Shown here: positions 8,243 through 18,000 of the stretch, piece after piece
Layout of the letters: each line of letters starts with the position of its first letter
Position numbering within the stretch: position 1 is the first letter of the stretch
Assembly: GCA_016180925.1 (NCBI GenBank)
Contig: JACPAH010000015.1
Location: 1 to 34,919, forward strand
Direction: 5' to 3'
DNA length: 34,919 nucleotides
Origin: Candidatus Aenigmatarchaeota archaeon
GTDB taxonomy: Archaea > Aenigmatarchaeota > Aenigmatarchaeia > GW2011-AR5
Notes under the pieces: model-generated
What the model was told of the DNA's origin: nothing
Database searches by the model: none
What the model saw: only the letters and a program-made list of their open reading frames with translations
Position numbers and translations under genes: made by a program

Positions 8243-8860
8243 ATGAAAATCTTCCTTATACGCCACGGCGAGACGGTGGAGAACGCGCAGCACATCGTCC
8301 AGGGCCAGGCGTACGGCAGGCTGTCGCCGAAGGGGATGGAGCAGGCGAAGAAAGTCGCGAGCCGCCTCGCCAAAGAGCATATAGACGCTGTAATCTCAAG
8401 TCCTCTGGAGCGCGCCGACCTTACGGCCCGGGAAATCGCCAGACAGCACGGCCTCAAAATAATATATGACGACCGGATATCCGAGAGGAAATTCGGGAGC
8501 CTCGAGGGCATAACGAGGGACGAGTATTTCGACATGATGGAAAAGTCCGGGCTGCCGAAGCATGAGTTCAGGCCTTCGGGAGGCGAAAGCTATATTGACA
8601 TGAAAGAAAGGATAGGGTCGTTCTACAGGATGCTGCTCGAGAAATACGCGGGCAAGACGGTCGTCGTCGTCGCTCACGGCAGCCTCAACAGGGTGTTCCT
8701 CTCCGTCGTCAACCACGTCCCCCTAGAGAAAGCCCATGACGTGCAGCAGGAGAACGCCTGTGTCAATATTATAGAAATCGCTGGCGGCAAGCCCGTTGTC
8801 CGCCTCGTGAACTGCACGGAGCATCTCGGCGAAGAGGCGGCGTCGAAGGGCAGGTTTTAG
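8243..8860 (+). CDS. Histidine phosphatase (phosphoglycerate-mutase superfamily)
   Basis: 205 aa. MKIFLIRHGETVENAQ carries the phosphorylated histidine in RHGE (residues 7-10). ISSPLERADLTA and the second catalytic histidine in VVVAHGSLNRV complete the active site. The family contains cofactor-dependent mutases and broad phosphatases such as PhoE and CobC types; the substrate cannot be told from sequence. It is transcribed towards rps7 (convergent, 17 bp apart) and breaks the usual S7-EF-2 neighbourhood, so it is probably an insertion into the cluster. Confidence 0.92.
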   Translation: MKIFLIRHGETVENAQHIVQGQAYGRLSPKGMEQAKKVASRLAKEHIDAVISSPLERADLTAREIARQHGLKIIYDDRISERKFGSLEGITRDEYFDMMEKSGLPKHEFRPSGGESYIDMKERIGSFYRMLLEKYAGKTVVVVAHGSLNRVFLSVVNHVPLEKAHDVQQENACVNIIEIAGGKPVVRLVNCTEHLGEEAASKGRF

Positions 8861-8877
8861 CCGGATGTGATAGAAAC

Positions 8878-9543
8878 TTACCTGGCGCCGCCCGCTTCGC
8901 GCTCAACGCGGTCCTTTTCCTTCACCGCATATGAGTCGGTTGAGCCCTTGTATGCGGCGTATATCTCGTCAGCAAGCGCCTCATGAGTGCGCTTCTTCTT
9001 GTTGAAAGCCGACCTGTAAGCGGCCTGCGCGAAAAACCTCAGCGTCTTGTCGACCCTCCTCTGGGGCGCCGTGACGACGGCCTCCCTTGCGACTATGCTG
9101 CCAAGCTGGTATGTCATTATCTCCTCCCTCAGCGCTGAATTCTCTATGGCCCTGACGAGTATCTCGACGGGATTCTTTTTTTCCTTCTTCTCCAGTATGT
9201 CAAGCGCCTTCTCCACGATCTCAAGGGCTGTCGAGAAACTTCCGCCGAATTTTCCTGATGTAAGCTTGTGCTTCTTTCCTGCGTGGCCCGAAATCATCAT
9301 ATGCAGTGCGAGCCTCTCGACCACATGCATCCTGGACTTGTGGAACCTGTTCCTGTGGGTGCCTGCGGAGCGCGGCAGCAACCGCGGCTCTATATTTATG
9401 TAGTTTTTCATGCCGAGATCCATGAGCTCGAAATTGGAATCCCATCTGCCGAAAAGCTTCATGCCTGTGAACTTCGTCTTTTCCCTTTTCTCGATGCCCT
9501 GCTTCTTTGTCCTTCTCTTCGCGGGCCTTTTTTCCTTCATCAT
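8878..9543 (-). CDS. rps7: Small subunit ribosomal protein uS7
   Basis: 221 aa from the ATG-ATG at 9543, four bases past the rps12 stop; a longer frame from 9591 would overlap rps12 out of frame. Diagnostic segments are LPRSAGTHRNRFHKSRMHVVERLA and QLGSIVAREAVVTAPQRRVDKTLRFFAQAA. uS7 organises the 30S head and contacts E-site tRNA. Last gene of the rpoH-to-rps7 run. The lysine-rich N-terminal extension (EKRPAKRRTKKQG) is longer than in many archaea. Confidence 0.95.
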   Translation of the reverse strand: MMKEKRPAKRRTKKQGIEKREKTKFTGMKLFGRWDSNFELMDLGMKNYINIEPRLLPRSAGTHRNRFHKSRMHVVERLALHMMISGHAGKKHKLTSGKFGGSFSTALEIVEKALDILEKKEKKNPVEILVRAIENSALREEIMTYQLGSIVAREAVVTAPQRRVDKTLRFFAQAAYRSAFNKKKRTHEALADEIYAAYKGSTDSYAVKEKDRVEREAGGAR

Positions 9544-9547
9544 GTCA

Positions 9548-9973
9548 TCACTTCGTGGATCTCTGCTTCCTTCCCGTCCGCACCATTTCAAGGGAGAGGT
9601 CGTTCACCTTGAAGACCTTGAACTTCAATCCTGACATGGAGCCGACCGAGCCGCCCTGCGAGCCTCCCATGCCCTCGACGATAACCTGGTCGTGCTCGGA
9701 AATATGACTTATCGCCCCGCTCTTCGGCACGAATGCCGTTACCTGCTTGCCGTTCTTCACCAGCCTGACCCTGACGCACTTTATGAGGCCGGAATGGGGC
9801 TGTTTCTGCTCTATCATCCTCTTTTCAAGGACTATTCCGCGGGCCTGCGGGGCGTTCTCCATCGGGTCCTTCTTCTTCTTCAGTTGCAGGACGCGGGTCC
9901 TGTATTTGGTCTTCTTCCATCTGAACCTTTTCCTGTCCCTGCTCAGCTTTCTAGCACCGAATTCTCCCGTCAT
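9548..9973 (-). CDS. rps12: Small subunit ribosomal protein uS12
   Basis: 141 aa; contains the decoding-centre segments MENAPQARGIVLEKR, KQPHSGLIKCVRV and VEGMGGSQGGSVG. The length fits archaeal S12. Located 54 bp after nusA and overlapping tightly with rps7, so translation is likely coupled. Confidence 0.95.
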   Translation of the reverse strand: MTGEFGARKLSRDRKRFRWKKTKYRTRVLQLKKKKDPMENAPQARGIVLEKRMIEQKQPHSGLIKCVRVRLVKNGKQVTAFVPKSGAISHISEHDQVIVEGMGGSQGGSVGSMSGLKFKVFKVNDLSLEMVRTGRKQRSTK

Positions 9974-10027
9974 TGTTATCCTTCTATAAGATGAAAGACA
10001 AAGTATAAAAAGTGTTTTTTGGAAATG

Positions 10028-10429
10028 TCACTTGACCTTGGCCTCGACGCCGAACAGCCGCTTCAGGAAGTGGTTGATTATCCTTATGTAGCTGCCGTTT
10101 TTCCCTATCGCTCTCGGCCTGCTGGCGGGCTTTATCCTCACCTGCACCATGTCGCCGTCCCTCTGCACCTGCTGCACGTCCTGGAACACGTTCCTTATGA
10201 ACTGCTCCATGTCCGGCGAGTACTCTAACACCCGTATCCTCTTCTTGAACGCGCGCTCGGCGTTCTTTATCTTCGCGCCGCCCTTGCCGACCGCGAGGCC
10301 GTACTGGCCCTCGCCTACCACGAAATATATGTCGCCGCTGTCCTCGGCGAAGTCCATTACCGAAGAATTCGTCAGGTTCTGGAACATGTTTATAGACTGT
10401 ATCTGACTGGCGTCCAGGGTAACTTTCAT
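10028..10429 (-). CDS. nusA: Archaeal NusA-like KH protein
   Basis: 133 aa, the short archaeal form consisting of two KH domains without the bacterial S1 and N-terminal parts. GxxG loops are visible in GLAVGKGGAKIKNAERAF (domain 1) and PRAIGKNGSYIRIIN (domain 2). It follows rpl30e with a 12-nt gap. The family binds RNA and probably influences elongation and termination. Confidence 0.93.
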   Translation of the reverse strand: MKVTLDASQIQSINMFQNLTNSSVMDFAEDSGDIYFVVGEGQYGLAVGKGGAKIKNAERAFKKRIRVLEYSPDMEQFIRNVFQDVQQVQRDGDMVQVRIKPASRPRAIGKNGSYIRIINHFLKRLFGVEAKVK

Positions 10430-10441
10430 TTTATCACTATG

Positions 10442-10696
10442 CTATTGGTAGCCGACTAGTGCGACCGGGAAGGGCTTCCCTATCTTCGTTCCCAGGTCGG
10501 CCTGGTCTCCGGTGAAGCCGACAATTTCGACGCTGCTCTCGTTGAATTTCGTGGCGTCCTTTATCCTCTTCAGAAGGAAATCCGGGCAGTTGGAGGACAG
10601 GACTACTTTCCTGACTTTCCCGCTGTTTATGGCCTTCACTACTTCCCTCGTTCCTGTCACGGGACTGCCGTCCGGGAGCTTTTCTATCGTTTCCAT
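10442..10696 (-). CDS. rpl30e: Large subunit ribosomal protein eL30
   Basis: From ATG 10696 (GGAGG about 10 nt upstream) the product is 84 aa. TGTREVVKAINSGKVRKVVLSSNCP and KIGKPFPVALVGY are the L7Ae/L30e fold and RNA-binding region. A longer frame to 10747 adds MGYTNNMAIRFAGGEGY, unlike the family, so I prefer the shorter start. Located between rpoA2 and nusA, as in many archaea. Confidence 0.88.
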   Translation of the reverse strand: METIEKLPDGSPVTGTREVVKAINSGKVRKVVLSSNCPDFLLKRIKDATKFNESSVEIVGFTGDQADLGTKIGKPFPVALVGYQ

Positions 10697-10797
10697 ATAC
10701 CCTTCGCCTCCGGCGAATCGTATTGCCATATTATTTGTATACCCCATATCTCCGATAAGCCGTATCCCATTTTATTTTTCACAACCATTCGCCTTCC

Positions 10798-10827
10798 ATA
10801 TAAAGGAACATTGCATATTTTATAAAG
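10798..10827 (-). promoter_or_regulatory. TATA boxes upstream of rpl30e
   Basis: Two AT boxes on the minus strand, CCTTTATAAAATATG (about 10813-10827) and CCTTTATATGG (about 10798-10808), lie in the rpoA2-rpl30e gap. They suggest that rpl30e-nusA-rps12-rps7 has its own promoter besides read-through from rpoA2. Confidence 0.5.
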
Positions 10828-10830
10828 GTT

Positions 10831-12563
10831 TTATTTCTTCCTGGCCAGCGCCTTCATCTTTTCCATGTCTATGCCAAGTTTCACCATGCCGGTGCCGACA
10901 GGGGCTATCTGGCCCACTATTATGTTCTCTATTATGCCGTCGAGCCTGTCTGTCTCGCCGGAGAACGAGGCGTTTATCAGGTGCTTCTTCGTCTCCTCGA
11001 AGTTGGCTCTCGCCAGGACGGACGACTTCTTTCCGGAAACGCCGTAGCGTCCTATGTCCTTCACGGTGCCGTCGAAGCTCATCATGTCGGCCAGCAGCAG
11101 GATATGCCTGACGTCCACGTCCAGCCCCTGCTCGCCCAGCGTGTTCAGCGTCTCGCGGAGTATCATGTTCCTCGCGGCCTCTATGCCGAGCACCTCGAGG
11201 ACCTGGTAGATGTCGTTTGTCGTGGTCCTGTGTATGTCGACTCCGTCTATCTGGAACACTTTCTTGAGGTTGCTCCCCGTGGTCTGTATTATCCAGTCCT
11301 CGTTGTCCTTTATGACGACGACGTTGTCTATGCTCTGGATTCCCCTTATATGGAGCCTCATCGCCTTCGTCTTCAGCTTCCTCAGGTTCTTTATGTTCTC
11401 CTTCTTGGGCTTTATTGTTATCTTCCTGCCTCTTGAGCTTATTTCTGCTTCCTTGATGTACTTCTCTATGACCGACTTGGTGATGTCCCTGTCGGACTCG
11501 TTGTCAAGCTCGAGCTCTATCGAGTTCTCCGCCAGGTCTATCGAGTCGGATAGTATTATGTCGGCAATCCTGCTCTCCTTTATCGTGTTCGCTATGTCCC
11601 TCGCCTTCTCCTTCGTGTTGTATTCGGCCTTCAGGTATATTATCATGTTCTTCGCGAAGCTCTTCCTGGTGTCGAATATTTCTATCAGCCGCGGCAGCCC
11701 GTGCGTGACCTTGCTCAGCCTGTCGCTCTGCGATGCCATGGTGTACGAACGCATGCGTGACCTTGCTCAGCCTGTCGCTCTGCGATGCCATGGTGTACGA
11801 ACGCATGGTGTTGTGCACAATCAGTCCTTCTGATGTTGTAAATGTGTGATTTTCATCAACAGTAATATCATAAACATATGGTGCCGATGGCTCTATTTTG
11901 TTGATTTCCGTTATTTCATCCCATAAAATTCCTGACTTTGATATGATTCTTGATAAAAACACGTTATTTCCAGACACCATAGTATTAGTTGCAAATAAGT
12001 CAGATAAATTTTTTATTGCGGGTATTTTGTCCCCGATTTTCAAATCCTTGCCGGCAGTTGGAATTATTTTTCCATTCATTTTGGTTACAAAAGAATGATA
12101 TGCAGTTGCCTTTACACGACGCCCTGACTTTGTTTTCACCTCCAGCAGAAATTCAGGGCTCTTATGTCTGCAAAAAGCTGTAATCCTTTTCCATTCCATT
12201 CGTTCATTTCTATCAAGACTTGGAACCAGAATTTCAGCTTCATCCGGCAGGTTTCTTATTTCATAACTGCCGAATTTTTCGTATCCTTCGTTCATCACGC
12301 TATCTACAATCTCTCCTATTGTAACTGTATAAATTCCTTCTTTGAATTTGACGAGTATTTTTTCGCTGAAATCAGTACACATCTGGGTCGCCGGCTCGGA
12401 AATGCTCTGCGCGGCTATTATGCCTATCGCTTCTCCCGGCTCGTACATGTATTTTATCACGAGCTTCTGCAGGAGCGCGTTTTTCTTCTCTCTGCTTGTC
12501 GCTGAGCTTGTTCTCCTTGCAGTATTTCTCGAAATCCTCCGCCGTCTTCTTTGAAAGCATCAT
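10831..12563 (-). CDS. rpoA2: RNA polymerase subunit A'' with mini-intein and two frame disruptions
   Basis: Start ATG 12563 overlaps the rpoA1 stop. Exteins read EPGEAIGIIAAQSISEPATQM before the intein and TMRSYTMASQSDRLSKVTHG after it; the C-terminal part (GLPRLIEIFDTRKSF to KALARKK) is a typical A''. Two lesions break the frame: a run of five A (12480-12484, plus-strand T), one too many for the NALLQKLVIKYMYEPGE frame, and a 52-bp tandem duplication (11703-11806) just after the intein. Without both, the chain is continuous. Possible causes are assembly errors from mixed strains or real lesions fixed after transcription. A'' completes the active-site cleft with A'. Confidence 0.9.
11703..11806 (-). 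repeat. Perfect 52-bp tandem duplication next to the intein
   Basis: Positions 11703-11754 and 11755-11806 are identical. The unit encodes MRSYTMASQSDRLSKVT and begins three bases after the intein insertion point. As 52 is not a multiple of three it shifts the reading frame. It may be an assembly artefact of k-mer size where intein-plus and intein-free alleles meet, or a repair scar. Confidence 0.85.
11810..12379 (-). mobile_element. Mini-intein (190 aa) in RNA polymerase A''
   Basis: It starts with Cys (CTDFSEKILVKF) directly after PATQM and ends IVHN before Thr, the nucleophile of the downstream extein. Block B is VKATAYHSF with the conserved Thr/His spacing; block F is YVYDITVDENHTFTTSEG; block G is GLIVHN. 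The 190-residue length leaves no room for a LAGLIDADG homing domain, so it is splicing-only. Inteins at this conserved A'' site are known in other archaea. The invariant splice residues are present, so it is probably active. Confidence 0.93.
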
Positions 12564-15037
12564 CCCAATATCCTCTCCATGTTGACCTTTCCGCCGTCGC
12601 TCTTGGCCGGGTCCACGCCGTCCTCGCCGGCGACGAACTGGATTATGTGGTTCTTGCTGTCGCGAACCGTGCCGTCGTATTCCACCCTGAGGTCCTGCAG
12701 CGCCGAGACAAGGCGCCTCTCCATGTAGCCCGAGTGCCTTGTATGGAGTGATTTGTCCATGAGATTTTCCCTTGAGTTCATGGCGTCAAAGAAAAACTCA
12801 AACGGGTCGAGGCCGACCTTGTATCCGTGGCTGACGAAGCCCTTTGCCTTGAGGCTCATCTCCCCGGGCTTGAACGCCGATATAGTCCTGTTCACGTATC
12901 CCCTGTTTATCCTCTCCCCGCCAAGCGTTTCCTGCCCGACGAATCCGCATATTTGCGTCAGGTTGACGAAGCTTCCCCTCGCCCCCGTCCTGGCCATGAT
13001 GACGGCCGAGTTCCACGGAAGGTCGCCTTTTATTATCTCGTTCGCCTGGTTCGAGGCCGAGCCGCCGAGCTGGAGTATCCTGTTCTCGAGGACCATCTCG
13101 GGCGTCATCCCCGGCACCTTCTCCGTGCGCCCCGCGTTGTAGTCCTTTATGAGCTTCTCCGCTGTCTCCTCATATTCCTCGAGTATCTTCTCTATCCTCT
13201 TGGACGCCTTGTGGCTTATGTCCTCGTCGCTGATGGATATGCTGAATCCCTTGCGCGTTATCACTTCCAGCGCCAGCCTCGATATGCTGTCGATGAATTT
13301 CCTCGTGGTCTCGTGGTCGTATTTCCTCTCTATGACGTCTATGAGCTTCCCCTTCTTCTCGCCAAGGGACCTGTCGTCTATGACGCCCTTCTTCAGGACG
13401 CCGTTCTTTATTACGACTTCCTCGCCTGACGACGACTTGTATTCCACGCTGAGGTCCTTCGGGAGTATCATGCTGAATATCTCCTTGCCCGTATACTCCT
13501 CCTTCGCCTCGAAATCTTCTATGCCTATCGAGAACAGGAGGTCAGCGGCTTCCTGCTTCGTGAACCTGGCGTCGTCCTTCGTGAGGAGCCATGCGCCTGT
13601 TATGTGGTCGTGCTTTCCGGCTATCACAGGCAGTCCGTATCTCGGCGACCTTATGTGCTTCTCCACGCTCATGAGCATCCTCGCCTCGGTCTGGGCTTCC
13701 ACCGTCTGCGGGACGTGTATGTTCATCTCGTCCCCGTCGAAGTCGGCGTTGTATGGTATCGTCACCGCCAGGTTGAGGCGGAGCGTCCTGAACGGCATGA
13801 CCCTGACGCGGTGGGCCATCATGCTCATCCTGTGCAGGGAAGGCTGCCTGTTCATCACGACTATGTCGCCGTCCTTGAGATGCCTCTCGACCATGTACCC
13901 GACGTCTATCTCGTTGGATATGTCCTTCTTGTTTTCGTCCGTTATCTTCTTCCTGACATTGTCCATCCTGACGACGTAGTTCGCGCCGGGATATGCGGCG
14001 CTTCCGTTGAGTATGAGGCTCTTCATGAGCTCGATGTTGCTCTTGTTCACCTTTTCGGATACCGTGAGTTCCCTCGCGATTTCGAGCGGCACCCCTATCT
14101 CGTTGATTGATATCTGGGAGTCGGGCGTTATGACGGTACGCGCCGAGAAGTTGACCCTCTTGCCCGAGAGGTTGCCGCGGAACCTGCCTTCCTTCTTGCT
14201 CAGCCTCTGCATGAGCGTCTTTAGCGCGCGGCCGGACCTGTGCCTTGCCGGCGGCAGGGTCGATATCTCGTTGCTCATCAGAGTCGAGATGTGGTACTGG
14301 AGAAGCTCCCATATGTCCGCTATTATGAAGTCGGGCGCGCCTATCTCCAGGTTCTTCCTCAGCCTTTCGTTTATCCTGACTATGTCCACGAGCTTGTGCG
14401 TGAGGTCGTCCTCGCTGCGCTCCCCGGTCTCGAGCGTTATCGACGGCCTCACGGTCACGGGCGGTATCGGGAGTATCGTCAGCACGAACCATTCCGGCCT
14501 GCCGCCCTTTATCTTCAGGAGCTTCACGTCGTCGTCGCTTATCTTCTCGAGGCGCTGCCTGACTTCCTCGCTCGTGAGCTCGTTCTTGCCCTCCCTGAAG
14601 GACGTGGGCTTCTGGTATTCCATCTCCTTCTGCTTGGCCTTGCAGTGGGGGCATGTCATCTTCCTTTTCTTGTATATCAGTGCCAGGGGATTGCTCATCT
14701 TCTTCACGTCCTCCTCGTTCGCGAGGGGCCTTGAGCATTCCCTGCATGTTGACATGAGTATGAGATAAATTTTCTTCCCGTACAGCGGGTGGACGACGGG
14801 TTTCACGAGCTCCAGATACCCGAAATGGCCCAGGCACTGGCCGATGGTGCCGCCGCATGTCCTGCACCTCAGTCCCGGGTCCACCACGCCGAGGTGGAGG
14901 TCCGCGAGCCCGTTGTCTATCGGATAGCCGTCCGGGTCGTAGAGCTCCGCGTGCTCTATCTTCACCATTGACATCTCCTTTATTATCTTGGGCGACAGGA
15001 ACCCGAAGCCTATGGATTTTATGTTAGTCATGAGCAT
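12560..15037 (-). CDS. rpoA1: RNA polymerase subunit A'
   Basis: 825 aa from ATG 15037, whose first base is shared with the rpoB TGA; an inner ATG at 15031 (MTNIKSIGFGFLSP) is also possible. The frame extends upstream to 15421 only as a shadow of rpoB. Zinc-binding clusters CRTCGGTIGQCLGHF and CRECSR...CPHCK are present, as is the catalytic NADFDGDEMNIH that holds the active-site magnesium. The bridge-helix region follows (ARTGARGSFVNLTQICGFVGQ). The stop overlaps the rpoA2 start. Slightly shorter than most A' subunits. Confidence 0.97.
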   Translation of the reverse strand: MLMTNIKSIGFGFLSPKIIKEMSMVKIEHAELYDPDGYPIDNGLADLHLGVVDPGLRCRTCGGTIGQCLGHFGYLELVKPVVHPLYGKKIYLILMSTCRECSRPLANEEDVKKMSNPLALIYKKRKMTCPHCKAKQKEMEYQKPTSFREGKNELTSEEVRQRLEKISDDDVKLLKIKGGRPEWFVLTILPIPPVTVRPSITLETGERSEDDLTHKLVDIVRINERLRKNLEIGAPDFIIADIWELLQYHISTLMSNEISTLPPARHRSGRALKTLMQRLSKKEGRFRGNLSGKRVNFSARTVITPDSQISINEIGVPLEIARELTVSEKVNKSNIELMKSLILNGSAAYPGANYVVRMDNVRKKITDENKKDISNEIDVGYMVERHLKDGDIVVMNRQPSLHRMSMMAHRVRVMPFRTLRLNLAVTIPYNADFDGDEMNIHVPQTVEAQTEARMLMSVEKHIRSPRYGLPVIAGKHDHITGAWLLTKDDARFTKQEAADLLFSIGIEDFEAKEEYTGKEIFSMILPKDLSVEYKSSSGEEVVIKNGVLKKGVIDDRSLGEKKGKLIDVIERKYDHETTRKFIDSISRLALEVITRKGFSISISDEDISHKASKRIEKILEEYEETAEKLIKDYNAGRTEKVPGMTPEMVLENRILQLGGSASNQANEIIKGDLPWNSAVIMARTGARGSFVNLTQICGFVGQETLGGERINRGYVNRTISAFKPGEMSLKAKGFVSHGYKVGLDPFEFFFDAMNSRENLMDKSLHTRHSGYMERRLVSALQDLRVEYDGTVRDSKNHIIQFVAGEDGVDPAKSDGGKVNMERILG

Positions 15038-18000
15038 CACTCTTCCGAATTTATCCTCGGATATATGCCTAAGCATTTCAGCTCGTCGAGCATGAGCTTG
15101 AATGCGTAAGACATCTCGACATCCGTTATCTTGCTCTTCTTGCACACCGCGCAGTATTTCTTCCCCTTGATATGGTCTTCCACCGCCACAAGCCCGCACT
15201 GCTTGCATACCGGTATCGTGTACTTGTCTGAGCTGAACCTCTCCTTCAGGAGGAGCGCAGCTCCGTGTGCTATTAAACAGTCCTTCTCCATTTCCCCCAG
15301 CCTCAGCCCGCCCTGCTTTGCGCGGCCCGCGGTGGGCTGCTTCGTCAGCAGCGTAACGGGCCCTCTTGCCCTTGCCTGGAGCTTGTTGGCGACCATGTGA
15401 TGCAGCTTCTGGTAGTAGCACGGCCCGACGAGTATGCGGCCTTCGAGCTTCTTCCCTGTCACGCCGTGGTACATCGGTTCCTTGGCATCGTCCCTGAATC
15501 CCATGCCGGTGAGGGCCTTCCTCATTGACTCCTCGCTCACGGCCTCGTCGCTGTTGAACGCCGACGCGTCTATTCTTGCTCCTGTGAGCGCCGACACCTT
15601 GGCGGCTATAATCTCCAGGAGCTGCCCTATGGTCATCCTGGACGGTATTGCGTGCGGATTGACTATGATGTCCGGTATCACGCCGTTCTCCGTGAAAGGC
15701 ATGTCCTCCTCCGGGATTATAAGCGATATGACGCCCTTCTGGCCGTGCCTGCTGGTGAACTTGTCCCCGAGCTCCGGTATCCTCTCTGTCCTGACGTTTA
15801 TCTTCACGAGCTTGTTGCCGTTTATTGTTTCGCTCACGATGACGTTGTCGACTATCCCTTCCTCGCCGTATCTTATGATTTCCGACGTTTCCCGCCTGTT
15901 CTCCGTTTCCGACATGAAGCTTTCAACAGGGCCAAAAAAGCGAAGCGGCGATACCTTGCCCACTATGACGTCGCCCGCTGCAACCTCTATTTCCCTGTTT
16001 ATCACGCCGTCCTGGTCCAGGCTGGCGTATGACTCCTCTGTCTTGTATCCGTTGACGCTCTTGTCCGGTATCTTTATCTCGTCCTTCTCTATGCCCCAGT
16101 ATTTTTTCTCCTCGGTGACATAGCTCCTGAAGAAATAAGACCTTCCGAATCCCCTCTCTATGGAGGCCTTGTTGAATACTATCCCGTCTTCCATGTTGTA
16201 CCCCTTGTAGCTCATCATCGCTATTACTATGTTCTGCCCCTGGGGATGCTCGTCAAGGTTGACCTGGTCCGTCACTGCTGTCGTGACCAGCGGTATCTGC
16301 GAATATGCAAGTATGTCGGATTTCGTGTCGGTCCTCATGAGGTAGTTTGTCGCGAATATTCCGAGGGCCTGCCCGAACATCTTGGCGCCGAAATTCACCC
16401 TGTCACCCCTGTCGTGGGTCGGGAAAGGAACGAGCGATGCGGAAAGCCCGAGGATTATGCCGTCGTTTATTTCCATGTGGCTCCTGTCATTGTCCATGTA
16501 GTTCCTGTTCAGCGCCACGTATGAATTGTTCTCCTCCTCGGCGTCCAGATATTCGATAATGCCGTTCTTTATCAGCTCGTTCCATGATATTTCACCTTTC
16601 TTCAGCTTTTCCATATGCTCTCCGGTGAGCCTGGGCTTTCCGTTCTCCGCTATTATAAGGGGCCTCTGCAGCCTCCCGGAATCGGTGTTTATGTGGACTT
16701 CCTCGAACTCCGGAACGAAGGACACGTTTATCCCCGAATCCAGGGCGCCTGACCTTCTTTTGTCGCGGAGCTTCTGCACGAACTTTTCCGGCTGGTCCGT
16801 CATGCATAGTATCTTCCCGTCGAGAAGCACGACATGCTTGCCTTCCGTGATGCCCTTCATGTCTATCGGCATCTCCTTCTTTGCCATGTCAAGTATCGGC
16901 TCTTTTTCCTTCTCTGTCGAGGTGTCCGATATCATGGCCATTATCGCGAGGTATTTCCTCAGGCCTATGTTCACCCCTTCAGGCGTCTCCTCCGCGCACA
17001 GCCTTCCCCAGTGCGTCCCGTGCAGCGCCCTGGCCTCGAAGTGCTCTTGCGAAGACGAAAGGGGCGATATCACGTTCCTCAGATGCGCTATGGTCCTTAC
17101 GAAGTTCGTCCTTTCGAGGCGCTGGCAGACGCCTGTCCTTCCGCCTATCCACTGCCCTGTCGCCATGTGCGAGACTATCCTCTTCGTCAGGTAGTCGCTC
17201 TCAACTATGGACTTTATCGAGGGCATCTTGCCCCTCTTGACGAGCTTCTGGTATGAGTATACTATCCTCGAGACGAGGCCGTATTTCCCGAGCAGGACCG
17301 ACCTGAAGAGTATTTCCATGAAGTCGCCGACCATCCTGAGCCTCTTGTTGGAGTAGTGGTCTATGTCCTGTTCGGCGGCCTTCTTCATGCCCACCTTCAG
17401 TATCTTCTTCACTATCTTTGACAGGTAGATGGCCTTGTCCATCCTAGCCTTCTTATCCTGGCCGAGGTGCGGCAGAAGGTACTTGTCCAGTACGTCGTTG
17501 ACGCGCTTGTCGCTGTATTCCTTCTGGGTTATCTTCATCTTCTTGCTGATATAGTCCTTGCCCTCGTCGACCGTCTTGACGTCGGACTCGTAAATGTTGA
17601 AGTATATCTCCTGCATCTCGTCCCTTTCGCTGGTTATGGCCTCTATTACCTCCTTGTCGGTCTCCATTCCCAGCGCCCTCAGGAGGACAACTGCGGGCAG
17701 CTTCTTCACGTTCGCGAACGATATGGTTATTATGCCGTTCTTTCTCTCTATGAGGTGCCTCTGCACGAAGCCCGACGCCTCGGAGTTTATCCTGGCGCTT
17801 TCGCCGTCCTTCTTCACCTCTATTATGGGCCTGTTCGAGAGGACCTCCTCCACCATGACTATGACCCTCTCCGTGCCGTTGATTATGAAATAGCCGCCGG
17901 GATCCCTCGCGTCCTCCCCGCTGTTCACGAGCTCCTCCTCGCTGAGTCCGCTCAGCGTGCACATCTTGGACTTCAGCATTATAGGCAGGTCCCCGAGCTT

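Noticed and set aside
11703-11806. 52-bp duplication as an RNA intron
   Set aside because: No hairpin or bulge-helix-bulge could be drawn at its borders; a tandem repeat explains it fully.
15038-15421. N-terminal extension of the A' frame into rpoB
   Set aside because: Out-of-frame translation of rpoB; A' starts at the coupled ATG 15037.
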